64,000 nt of DNA from JOPF136 sp963773835 (GTDB lineage: Bacteria > Acidobacteriota > Terriglobia > Acidiferrales > UBA7541): the NCBI GenBank assembly GCA_963773835.1, contig CAVZCQ010000001.1:1240001-1304000 (forward strand). The letters are read 5' to 3'. How positions within the stretch are numbered: the first letter of the stretch is position 1; every line of letters begins with the position of its first letter. A model generated the notes under the pieces. The model was given only the letters and a program-made list of their open reading frames with translations, was not told the origin of the DNA and did no database searches. Positions 52,289 through 60,931 of this stretch are shown piece by piece. The position numbers and the translations under genes are program-made.

Positions 52289-52548
52289 CTCCCATCTCCC
52301 AAATGCTGCGCGCACGCAGGCCGTAGGGGCGCTGCTTGTTTGCCCTCACGTAGGAACGGCTGCGTCCTCTTCACTCCCGGCCGCTTCATTGCCCTGCGCC
52401 CCGTGGTTCGGACGCCGCGATTCCTTCGTTTGCCCGCCGCCGCACCACCTCTGGACGGCTGCTGGCCATCGGGACAGGTAACCATTGCGCTGCGGCCGCG
52501 CATCGAACCTTACCGCTGCGGGTTCTATCCGCTAGTCTGGGAGCACCG

Positions 52549-53319
52549 ATGAAGCCAACTGCTCGGTTCGCCGCATTCTCCCTGGCCGCGTTCGCCATCT
52601 GCTGCGCACCGCTGGCAGCTCACAAGCGCCCCTCGGGCCCCGAGGGCGACGACCGCGTCCTGTTCGACGCCGCCAACCGCGAGCGCCTGGAGCGCCATCT
52701 TCCCTCGCTCGAATGGGACGAAAGGCTGGCCAGCGCAGCACGCACCCACGCCTTGCTCATGGCCCAGATGGGCGCGATCTCGCATCAATTTCCCGGCGAG
52801 CCCGGCCTTGCCAGCCGCCTTTCCGATGTCGGCTTGCGCCCCACCTTCGCGGCCGAAAACGTAGGCCTCGCCGGGAGTTCCGCCGAGCTCCAGGACGGCT
52901 GGATGAATTCCCCCCGCCACCGCAGCAATCTGCTCGAAAAGAGGGTGGATGCGGTCGGCATCGCCGCAATCCGGCGCGGCATCCACGTCTATGCCGTCGA
53001 GGATTTCGCTCGCACTGTCGCAGCTCTCAGTCTCGAGGAGCAGGAACGCGAAGTGGGCGCCCTCCTCGCCGCCCGCGGCCTCCGCCTTCGCGAGACCACT
53101 GGCGAAGTGCGCCAGACGTGCGCCCTCTCTCGCGGTGTCGCTCCCGGCCTTCGCCCCCGCTACCTCGTCCGCTACCTCACCGTGGAGATCGAGGAATTGC
53201 CCGGCGAACTCTCCGGCGAGCTCGCCCGCGGCTCTTACCAATCGGCTGCTGTGGGTGCCTGTGCCGTCCCAGACCAGGTCCAGTTTCCAGGCTACCGCCT
53301 CGCCGTCCTGCTCTATTAA
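52549..53319 (+). CDS. Secreted CAP-domain (SCP/PR-1-like) protein
   Basis: 256 residues with a signal peptide (FAAFSLAAFAICCAPLAA). The CAP domain (about 38-150) shows ANRERLERHLPSLEWDERLASAARTHALLMA, HQFPGEPG, AENVGLAGS and WMNSPRHRSNLLE, with the His and Glu residues usual for the cavity. A C-terminal extension of about 100 residues has no recognised domain and includes two Cys. Bacterial CAP proteins are secreted and of uncertain function. The gene ends 20 bases from the convergent fdhE gene. Confidence 0.82.
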   Translation: MKPTARFAAFSLAAFAICCAPLAAHKRPSGPEGDDRVLFDAANRERLERHLPSLEWDERLASAARTHALLMAQMGAISHQFPGEPGLASRLSDVGLRPTFAAENVGLAGSSAELQDGWMNSPRHRSNLLEKRVDAVGIAAIRRGIHVYAVEDFARTVAALSLEEQEREVGALLAARGLRLRETTGEVRQTCALSRGVAPGLRPRYLVRYLTVEIEELPGELSGELARGSYQSAAVGACAVPDQVQFPGYRLAVLLY

Positions 53320-53339
53320 TCCCGCCGCGCTCCAGTGAA

Positions 53340-54155
53340 TCACATCCCCAGCAGGTTGGGTTGCAGCTTCTTGTAGTCGCGCTCGGCCGCCCACAAATCC
53401 AGCGGCACCGCCGCGATTTCGTCCACCAGCGGCACCGCCAGCCCCGTCTTCGTCAGGTCCACGGTCTTGATGTAGCTGCGGCACGTCTCGCACGCTTCCA
53501 CCCGCACGTGCGGCAATTCCTCCGCGATGTAGACCGCCAGATGGTTCTCGTTCGATTCCCCGCACGCCGGGCACAAGATGCGCCCGTAACGCCATTCCGC
53601 TGCGCACAGCGAGCACACCAGCGACCGGCCCGCCCCGTCCCCCTCCTGCCTCAGGACTCCTAACTGCGGCCGCGACCCGCACACTGGACACACGCTCGGC
53701 GTCATTTCCAGCATGGGCAGCTCGGTATGCTCCGCCAGATATTCCGCGTAAGGCTGCAGGAACGCCCGCACGCAGAACTGCAATTGTCCCGCCGCGCCCG
53801 TCCCGCTCGTGTCCGGCGCCGCCCACCACGACGACAGCAGCTCCACCCACTCCGCTGCGTCCCTCGCCGCCAGCCCGCCCGCAGTGGCGGCCAGCGGTCC
53901 GGGCGCGTGCCGCTCCACCGCCGCCAGAAATCCGCCCAGTTCCGGCAGCAGGATGGCCAGGTCCAGTTCCTCGCGCAGCACGCCCGGCATTCGTTGCACG
54001 CGCGTGTCGCCGCAGGCCGCACAGACTCGGGCACACACCTCCTTTTGCGCCCCGGCTACGTGCTCGTAAAAACGCAGGATTTCTGCGGCAAAGGCATACT
54101 CGGCGGAAAGTTTTTGGGCGCGGGCGATCCGCTCGTCCCAGCGCCCGGACGTCAT
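53340..54155 (-). CDS. fdhE: Formate dehydrogenase accessory protein FdhE
   Basis: 271 residues. The C-terminal half has four CxxC motifs in two rubredoxin-like pairs (CPVCGSRP, CSLCAAEW, CPACGESN, CETCRSY), which bind iron or zinc in FdhE and are needed for activation of Tat-exported formate dehydrogenase. The start overlaps the fdhI stop codon by four bases (54152-54155), so it is the last gene of the fdh operon and translationally coupled. Length is slightly below the E. coli protein. Cytoplasmic. Confidence 0.9.
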   Translation of the reverse strand: MTSGRWDERIARAQKLSAEYAFAAEILRFYEHVAGAQKEVCARVCAACGDTRVQRMPGVLREELDLAILLPELGGFLAAVERHAPGPLAATAGGLAARDAAEWVELLSSWWAAPDTSGTGAAGQLQFCVRAFLQPYAEYLAEHTELPMLEMTPSVCPVCGSRPQLGVLRQEGDGAGRSLVCSLCAAEWRYGRILCPACGESNENHLAVYIAEELPHVRVEACETCRSYIKTVDLTKTGLAVPLVDEIAAVPLDLWAAERDYKKLQPNLLGM

Positions 54156-54802
54156 CTCTTCTCGGTAGCTTGGCGCAGGATCTCTTCAAACCACGTGCGG
54201 TGGTGCCTCATCGCGAATTCGCGCGACACGTCTCCACGGATCACCGAGCCGAACGCGCCCCGCTCGTACGCCGTCCCCATGTACACGTGCAGCATGAACA
54301 GCCCGATCGTCGCCAGCGCGAACACCGGGTGCAGGAAAATGCAGACTAGCCGCAATGCCTGCGGAAACTCCTGCGGGTACCACAGCACGATCCCCGTCAG
54401 CAGCAGCACGATCGCGCACCAGAAGAACGACCAGAACAGGAATTTCTGTCCGCCGTTGAACCGCCCCGCCGCCGGCACCTTTTCGTCCTCGTTCGAAATG
54501 TAGAAATGGAGCGCGTTCCACCACCCTTTATCGTCCGCCGTCTCCCGCATCTCCCCGGACCATATCCCGTACATTAGGATCACCGCAAACGAGAACACCA
54601 GCCCGATCCACGGGTGCAGCATCCGCGATACGCTTCCGCCCCCCAGCACCACCGCGATCCAGAACAGCCACGGCGACCAGAACGCCAGCCCGGTCAGTAG
54701 CAGGTAAACGTAGGACACGCCGGCGGACCAGTGGATCATCCGCTCGCGGAAGTCATAGCGCAGCACTCGGTTGTTGGGCAGGAGATTGGCAGAGCTGCTC
54801 AT
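54152..54802 (-). CDS. fdhI: Formate dehydrogenase cytochrome b subunit (gamma)
   Basis: 216 residues with four membrane helices; it carries heme b and passes electrons from the iron-sulfur subunit to quinone. Candidate heme or quinone ligands are His in RMIHWSAGVSY, MLHPWIGLVFS and HPVFALATIGLFMLHVYMG. The end of fdhB overlaps its ATG by four bases and its own end overlaps fdhE, so translation of the whole operon is coupled. The size fits the FdnI/FdoI family. Confidence 0.9.
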   Translation of the reverse strand: MSSSANLLPNNRVLRYDFRERMIHWSAGVSYVYLLLTGLAFWSPWLFWIAVVLGGGSVSRMLHPWIGLVFSFAVILMYGIWSGEMRETADDKGWWNALHFYISNEDEKVPAAGRFNGGQKFLFWSFFWCAIVLLLTGIVLWYPQEFPQALRLVCIFLHPVFALATIGLFMLHVYMGTAYERGAFGSVIRGDVSREFAMRHHRTWFEEILRQATEKR

Positions 54803-55710
54803 CGCGCACCTCCCTGGCCGTTCCCATCCTTATGCTCGAGCTTCGGCCCATACCTCAGGTAATGCGTGAACAGCCCGATCGCTCCGCCGATCATGGCCAG
54901 GTTCCCCAGCCACTTCAGCGGATGCTTCCACAGCTTCACCGCCCACGAAATCTGTGGGTCCTTCGGCAGGCCGCCATACAGTTCCGGTTTGGTTGCGTCG
55001 TGCAGCACGTAGATCACTCCCGTGCCGCCCACTCCCGGAGGATCGTACACGCCTGCGTCCGCGAAGCCTGACACCTCGCGAAGCTGTTTCGCCCGCTGGT
55101 TCGCCAGGTACGTCATGTCTTCCTTCGTCCCGAAGTGCAGGCAACCCGTAGGGCACGCCTTGATGCACGCAGGCTCCAGCCCTTCCGCCACCCGGTCCGA
55201 GCACAGCGTGCATTTGTGCACTTTCCGCGTCCCCGGATGGAACTTCGGAATATTGAACGGGCACCCCGTAATGCAGTACCCGCACCCGATGCACCGGTCC
55301 GACTGGAAGTCCACAATGCCGTTCGAATACTGCACGATTGCCCCGTCCGCAGGGCACGCTTCCAGGCACCCCGGCTCCGCGCAGTGCATGCATTGGTCCT
55401 TCCGCATCAGCCACATCATCGTCTTCGAGCCGTCGCTGTTCGGCCTCTCGTACTCCTGGAACCGGATCAGGTTCCAGTAGTTCCAGCTCGTGTCCGGCAT
55501 CGTCTGGTAGGTGTCGTCGAACGACGTCGCTGCAAACGGCAGGTCGTTCCACTCCTGGCACGCGATCTCGCACGCCTTGCACCCGATGCAGGTGGTCGTG
55601 TCGATCAGCTTGCACACCTGCCGGTCCTTCACGTCCCGGTACATTCCCTCGCCCGGAACGCTTCCCGAATGCCCTGAAATCTTTTGAATGCGTAGTGTGG
55701 CTTGGCTCAT
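54799..55710 (-). CDS. fdhB: Formate dehydrogenase iron-sulfur subunit (beta)
   Basis: 303 residues. Four ferredoxin-type clusters are visible: CIGCKACEIACQEW, CMHCAEPGCLEACP, CIGCGYCITGCPFN and CTLCSDRVAEGLEPACIKACP. A C-terminal hydrophobic segment (NLAMIGGAIGLFTHYL) would anchor it in the membrane with the catalytic side in the periplasm, as in FdnH/FdoH. It starts 12 bases after the catalytic subunit stop. It conducts electrons from the molybdopterin or tungstopterin subunit to cytochrome b. Confidence 0.93.
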   Translation of the reverse strand: MSQATLRIQKISGHSGSVPGEGMYRDVKDRQVCKLIDTTTCIGCKACEIACQEWNDLPFAATSFDDTYQTMPDTSWNYWNLIRFQEYERPNSDGSKTMMWLMRKDQCMHCAEPGCLEACPADGAIVQYSNGIVDFQSDRCIGCGYCITGCPFNIPKFHPGTRKVHKCTLCSDRVAEGLEPACIKACPTGCLHFGTKEDMTYLANQRAKQLREVSGFADAGVYDPPGVGGTGVIYVLHDATKPELYGGLPKDPQISWAVKLWKHPLKWLGNLAMIGGAIGLFTHYLRYGPKLEHKDGNGQGGAR

Positions 55711-55722
55711 GGTCGGCCTCCC

Positions 55723-58700
55723 CTACGCTTTCTCGAGCTTCACGAGGAAGCCCTTGAATTCAGGTGTGTGCGCGTTCGGGTCGATCACCGAGGGAGAGAG
55801 ATAGTTCGCCGGGTCTTTGGAGGTTTTGCCCTCGTCTTCCGCGATGCCCCGGTAGCCCCAATGGATCGGGACGCCGATCTGGTAATGCGTCTGGCCGTCG
55901 ATCTGCATCGGCTTGATGCGCCGGGTCACCATGGCCTTGGCCACGTACGAGGCGCGGATGCTGCTCACCTTCACCTTGTCCCCGCCCTTGATGCCCCTCG
56001 CGTTGGCCAGTTCCACCGGGATTTCCACGAACGGCTCCGGCACCAGTTCCACGTTGGCAGGATTGTTCTTCGTCCAGTAGTGGTAGTGCTCGGTCAGCCG
56101 GTACGTCGTGCAGATGATGTCGTATCCATCCGCCGGCGTCCCGTATTTGTCCAGCGGCGTCGTGAACTTCTTCACCACCGGATTATTGGACACCTTGGGA
56201 TGCAGCGGATTGGCGATCACCGACTCGAAGGGCTCGTAGTGTTCCGGGAACGGCCCTTCCGCCATCAGTCCCAGCGGCGTAAAGATGCGGCCCACTCCCT
56301 CCCCGTTCATGATGAACGGGCCCATGTGGTCCTTCGGCGCGGAGTCTGGTTTGAAATCGGGCACGTCGTTCCCCGCCCACTTCCCCGCATGCTCGTTCCA
56401 CCACACCTGCTTCCGCGTCGGATCCCAGGGTTTCCCCTCCACGTTGCACGACGCACGGTTGTAGAGCACCCGGCGGTTCGCCGGCCATGACCACGCGAAG
56501 TTCTGGTAGATGCCCAGGCCCGAGGGGTCTTCCAATCCCCGCCGCTGGCTCATCGCGCCCGCTTCCGTCCAGGAACCGCAATACAGCCAGTTGCCGCACA
56601 TGGTACTTCCATCGTCGCGCAGGAACGCGAAACTCGGCAGTTGCTGCCCCGCCTTGAATTGCTGCTTGGTTTTTTCGTCCTCGATGTCGGCCACCGCCTT
56701 GCCGTTGATTTCCTTGGCCACTTCCGTCAGCGACGGATTATTCGGGTTCGTATAGCTCCAGGCAGCCGAGAGCGGCCCTTCGGGGAACTTCCCGCCTTCC
56801 TTCTGGTACAGCTCGCGCACTTTCAGGAAGATCCGCGCCAGCATTTCCTGGTCCACCTTCGCCGCCCCAGGTGTCGGCAGCGCCGCGTGCTTCCACACCA
56901 GCCACCGCGCCGAGTTCACGAACGTCCCGTCCTTCTCCGCGAATCCCGCGCACGGCAGCCGGTACACCGTCGTGTTGATCTTCTTCATTTCGTCTTCGGT
57001 GATTCCCGGCGACCGCCAGAATTCGCTCGTCTCGTCCGGATACAGCTCGCCCACCACCAGCCAGTCTGCTTTCTTCAACGCCTCGATGTTTTTCTTCGAA
57101 TCGGGCCCGATCATCACCCCGTTCATCCCGATCGCGAACAAGCCCTTCACCTTGCCTAAGTACATGTCGTTCCAGATGTCCGCGAACGAGTACCGCCGGT
57201 CCACCTTCGGCAGGTAGTTGAAGCAGAAGTCGTTCTCTTTCTTTGCCGCGTCCCCGTAAATCGCCTTCAGCAGCGACACCGCGAACTTTGGCGTGTTCGA
57301 CCAGTAGTTGAACGAGTCCCATTCCTTCGGTTTCGAGGGCTTTGGCGTGATCCGCGTCAGGTAGCTCTTCAGGTCCTGATCCGCGGGGACGGGGACTTTT
57401 AGGTACCCCGGCAGCACGTCGAAGATCCCCGCCATGTCCGTCGCGCCCTGGATGTTCGAGTGTCCGCGCAGCGCGTTCATCCCGCCCCCGGCCCGCCCGA
57501 TGTTTCCCAGCAGCAGTTGCAGCATGCACGCCGTGCGGATGATTTGCGTCCCGTAGGTGTGCTGCGTCCATCCCACCGCGTAGATAATCGTCGCCACCTT
57601 CTTCGTGTCTCCATCCTTACGGATGGACGTGAACAGGTCCGCCGCCTTCAGGAAGTCAGCCTTGGGTATTCCGGTGATCCGCTCCACCATCTCCGGCGTG
57701 TACCGCGAGTACTGCTTCTTCAGCAGTTGGTAAACGCAGCGCGGATTCTCCAGTGTCGGATCGTGGTTCACAACTTCCGGCATGGAAGGTGGTGCCGGTT
57801 TCCCGTCCTTCCCCACCGCTGGCGCCGCGTGCCCTCCGCCCGCCGCCTCGTAGTTCCACGTGGACTTGTCATACGACTTCTTTTCGGCGTCGTACCCGGA
57901 ATACAGCCCGTCCTCGGGCAGCTTGAAGCCTTCCCGGATAATGAACGACGCGTTCGTGTAGTTGACCACGTATTCCTTGTTGATCCGGTTGTTTTGGAGG
58001 GCGTAGTTGATCATGCCGCCGAGGAAGGCGATGTCCGCACCCGCGCGGATCTGCAGGAACAGGTCCGCGGTGGACGCCGTGCGCGTGAATCGCGGGTCAA
58101 CCACGATGAGTTTCGCGTTCCGGTTCCGCTTCGCTTCCATCACCCACTTGAACCCGCAGGGGTGATTCTCGGCCGGGTTCCCGCCCATGATCAACATCAT
58201 GTCCGCGTTCTTGATGTCGATCCAGCCATTCGTCATCGCGCCCCGCCCGAACGTTGGTCCCAAACTTGAGACCGTGGGGCCGTGTCAAACTCTGGCCTGA
58301 TTTTCTAAGTACACCACCCCCAGGCTGCGCATGGACTTCACCACCAGGAAGTTGAACTCGTTCGTGTCCGTGCAGCCCCCGGTAAACGCGATTCCCTGGC
58401 ACCGGTTCACCGTGTGCCCATCCGCGTCTTTCTCCACGAATGTCTCGTCACGCGTCTTTTTCACCTTCTGCGCGATTTCCGTGATCGCCTGGTCCCAACT
58501 GATGTCTTCCCACTCTGTGCCCCCCGGCCGCCGCACCTGCGCCTTCAACAGCCGCCGGTCGTTGATAATGTCCTGCTCCAGCGACGAGCCCTTCGGGCAC
58601 AGCGTTCCCCGGTTCGTCGGGTGGTCCGGATCGCCTTCCACGTGCACCACCTGCGGTGTCACGTTCTTCGCCCGGTCCCCCAGCGTGTAGATGATCACGC

Positions 58701-58866
58701 CGCACCCCACCGCACAGTAGGGACACAGCGAGCGCGTTTCGGAGGCCCGGGCCATCTTCAGGGCCCGCAGCTGCGCATACGCGGGTTTCAGGTCGAAGCC
58801 CAGTACCGCCGCAGCAGTACCTCCTATCGCTGAGATTTTCAGGAAATCACGGCGGGTGGTGGGCAT
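55723..58866 (-). CDS. fdhA: Selenocysteine-containing formate dehydrogenase catalytic subunit (alpha)
   Basis: 1047 residues if UGA at 58285-58287 is read as selenocysteine (residue 194). A Tat signal (TTRRDFLKISAIGG) and a [4Fe-4S] motif (LCPYCAVGCGVIIY, then LCPKGSS) open the protein. The frame upstream of UGA ends LENQARV and resumes HGPTVSSL with GPTFGRGAMTNGWIDIKNA, the exact context of selenocysteine in FdnG/FdoG/FdhF proteins. Conventional gene callers would split this into two genes (58285-58866 and 55723-58263). The enzyme oxidises formate to CO2 at a molybdenum or tungsten bis-MGD centre on the periplasmic face. ATG 58866 has GGGGAGG eight bases upstream. Genes for selenocysteine insertion (selA, selB, selC, selD) are not in the window. 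Confidence 0.93.
58246..58287 (-). promoter_or_regulatory. Selenocysteine UGA codon and SECIS-like hairpin
   Basis: UGA at 58287-58285 (minus strand) is followed by CACGGCCC, then a hairpin with stem GGUCUC (58273-58268) and GGGACC (58261-58256) around the loop AAGUUU; CCCC at 58279-58276 and GGG at 58248-58246 can extend the lower stem. A G lies in the apical loop 20 bases after UGA, as in E. coli fdhF where SelB binds (known from that system). Confidence 0.8.
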
Positions 58867-58925
58867 GAGCGTGCCTCCCCTGAGGGCGATTATCGAGACT
58901 GCTTACGATTGCCGCGAACAGCAAG

Positions 58926-58954
58926 TAGATAGTCCCATCGCCGGAATTTGTCAA
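58926..58954 (-). promoter_or_regulatory. Candidate sigma-70-type promoter of the fdh operon
   Basis: On the minus strand TTGACA (58954-58949) is a perfect -35 hexamer. TATCTA (58931-58926) follows after a 17-base spacer but matches the -10 consensus only weakly. It is 60 bases upstream of the fdhA ATG. Confidence 0.4.
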
Positions 58955-59031
58955 GTCATTGTTCCGGCTCGGACTTAGCGCCCCACGCGACGTTTTTCCG
59001 CCCTTTCCGTTTACCGCCCGGCTCGCGCCAA

Positions 59032-59047
59032 TGTGATTATTGTCACA
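59032..59047. promoter_or_regulatory. CRP/FNR-family type palindrome
   Basis: TGTGA-TTATTG-TCACA, an exact match to the CRP consensus half-sites with a 6-base spacer, between the divergent fdhA and alcohol dehydrogenase genes. A CRP/FNR-family regulator could respond to energy status or anoxia; no gene for it is in the window. Confidence 0.6.
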
Positions 59048-59192
59048 TCCTTCCCGCACTCTCCCTCCGTGCTTTGCCCCGCCGAACGCCAGGCTCCTGC
59101 ACGTGTCGTCGCCCGACTCCACCGGGCATCCAAACGAGAGCGGCTGGCAGTAGGGCCGGTTCGGCCGCAAATTGGGATTGAGGAGGATTTCG

Positions 59193-60179
59193 ATGCGTGC
59201 TGCTGTCGCTCCCGCGGCCAACGCCCGTTGGGAGCTTCGTGATGTGCCCCGCCCGGAGCCGGGTCCCAATCAAGTGCTCATCCGCATTCATGCCAGTGGA
59301 ATCTGCTTTACCGACGTCCACCAGACCCACGGTCACCTGTCCGGGTCCTTTCCCCGCATCTTGGGCCATGAGCCGGTGGGCGAAATCGTAGCCCTTGGCC
59401 CTGGAGTGACCTCACGAAAGGTTGGCGACCGCGTCGGTGTTCCCTGGGTGCAGACCACCTGCGGTCGCTGCGAATGGTGCCTCCGCGGCCGAATCATGTT
59501 TTGCCAGAACGCCATCAACACCGGAAAGGAGTCCCAAGGCGGCCATGCCGAATTCATGCCCGCCGCGGTCTCGGCGGCCATGCTGATTCCGGATGCGGTC
59601 TCCTACGAGCAGGCCGCGCCCATCTTCTGCGCCGGCTATACCGTATGGAGCGGTCTCCGCTGGGCGGAGCCCAAACCCGCCGAGCGCGTGGCCGTCGTCG
59701 GCATCGGTGGCCTTGGCCATCTCGCCCTCCAATACGCCAAGGCCGCGGGTTTCGACACCATCGCCATCTCGCGCTCCCCGGACAAAGACGCACTCATCCG
59801 CACCCTCGGCGCCAGCGAAATCGTCCGCGATGGCGCGGGACTCCTGCGGGCCGGCGGAGCGGACATCGTCCTGAGCACCACGAACTCCACCGAAGCCATG
59901 GTCGACACCATCCAGGGTCTCCGGCCCGACGGCCGGCTGGTCATCATGGGCTTCGACGCCAAGCCCCTTCCGGTTTCCCTCGCCGACCTGATCACGCGCC
60001 GCATCAAAATCGTCGGCAGCCAGCAGAACGGCCCCGAATATCTCTACGAAGCCCTCGATTTCGTGGCCCGCGGCAAGGTCAAAGTCATCGCCGAAACTTT
60101 CAAGCTCGACGATATCAACCGCGCCTACGAACGCGTGGAAAACGGCAAAGCGCGCTTCCGCGCCGTCATCGTCCAGTAG
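59193..60179 (+). CDS. Zinc-dependent alcohol dehydrogenase (MDR family)
   Basis: 328 residues. The catalytic zinc ligands are Cys in SGICFTDVHQTHG and His-Glu in GHEPVGEI; the structural zinc site is TTCGRCEWCLRGRIMFCQN. The NAD(P) loop is VGIGGLGHLALQYAK. ATG 59193 has AGGAGG seven bases upstream and is preferred to an earlier in-frame start at 59172. It is divergent from the formate dehydrogenase operon and may share control with it through the palindrome between them. The alcohol or aldehyde substrate is not evident. Confidence 0.9.
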   Translation: MRAAVAPAANARWELRDVPRPEPGPNQVLIRIHASGICFTDVHQTHGHLSGSFPRILGHEPVGEIVALGPGVTSRKVGDRVGVPWVQTTCGRCEWCLRGRIMFCQNAINTGKESQGGHAEFMPAAVSAAMLIPDAVSYEQAAPIFCAGYTVWSGLRWAEPKPAERVAVVGIGGLGHLALQYAKAAGFDTIAISRSPDKDALIRTLGASEIVRDGAGLLRAGGADIVLSTTNSTEAMVDTIQGLRPDGRLVIMGFDAKPLPVSLADLITRRIKIVGSQQNGPEYLYEALDFVARGKVKVIAETFKLDDINRAYERVENGKARFRAVIVQ

Positions 60180-60313
60180 CCTCGGGTGGGACAGCCGCTC
60201 TTGGCTTTGCTGCTTACTTTAGGCTTCGGTTCGGGCAAGCCTCGGCCCTTTCCGCGCTTGTCGTTCGAATCCATAAAATCCGTGGCAACAGCCTGCACGA
60301 ACGGGCTGCCGCT

Positions 60314-60724
60314 TCACTCGGCTTTTTTCTTTGCGTGCGCGGCCGCTGGCTTTAGCTCGATCTGGATCAGGCGAACCTCGGTAGTGCCCACGTTTTCTAC
60401 AGCGTGCGTCACTGGCTCGCTCCAGCGTGTCGAACCCGCCTTCGCCTCCCGCACTTCGCTTTTCCCGTCGGGGGAGGTGTATTTCATCTTGGCATCGGTC
60501 AGGTAATAGACGACGTTCGCAGGATGCGAATGCATCCCGACTTTCTGTCCCGGTGCGATTCGACCCTCGAGCACACGAACGTGGGCATTTTCGAGTGCTA
60601 CTTTGTGAGTCTCCGGCCCTCCGGCCACTTTCACAACGTCCTGTGCCTGGGCCGTCCCGGCAACAAAGAACAAAGCTACTGCGGCGAAAAGAGCTCCGAG
60701 AAGCATCCGGCGTGGATTCGTCAT
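60314..60724 (-). CDS. Secreted cupin-domain protein
   Basis: 136 residues. A Sec signal peptide (MLLGALFAAVALFFVAGTAQA) precedes a single cupin barrel (about 40-125). Possible metal ligands are the two His in GQKVGMHSHPANVVYYL, the Glu of REAKAG and His in PVTHAVENVG, in the order H-x-H ... E ... H. Small periplasmic cupins of this type have unknown roles. The gene ends in a basic Ala-Lys tail. It is preceded by two hairpins and the convergent end of no other gene; transcription is presumably from its own promoter. Confidence 0.78.
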   Translation of the reverse strand: MTNPRRMLLGALFAAVALFFVAGTAQAQDVVKVAGGPETHKVALENAHVRVLEGRIAPGQKVGMHSHPANVVYYLTDAKMKYTSPDGKSEVREAKAGSTRWSEPVTHAVENVGTTEVRLIQIELKPAAAHAKKKAE

Positions 60725-60840
60725 AGCTTGTCTCCTCTATTCAATTTCTGGGGGAACTGCTGACGCGCAGCATACTCTCGCAGGTGTTGGCAGACAAGTC
60801 TTCCCGCTGTAGTCTTAGCCGGATTTACCCGAAGCTGAGG

Positions 60841-60902
60841 TGGACATTTTTTTGTCCAGTCTCGACGTGTCATCGTAGGGGCGCTGCTGGCTGCGCCCTA
60901 CG
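60841..60902. repeat. Two adjacent palindromes, one REP-like
   Basis: TGGACA-TTTTTT-TGTCCA (60841-60858) and the REP-like hairpin CGTAGGGGCGC ... GCGCCCTACG (60874-60902; 10 paired bases with one bulged G). They lie between the start of the cupin gene and the end of the FhlA-like gene, both on the minus strand, and may end the latter transcript. The left arm of the second element recurs at 52322-52334. Confidence 0.5.
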
Positions 60903-60931
60903 CTGCAATCCATCTACGGCAAATGTCGCCA

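Noticed and set aside
55723..58866. Two separate formate dehydrogenase fragments or a frameshifted pseudogene
   Set aside because: The frames are in the same phase, separated by UGA exactly at the selenocysteine position and followed by a SECIS-like hairpin.
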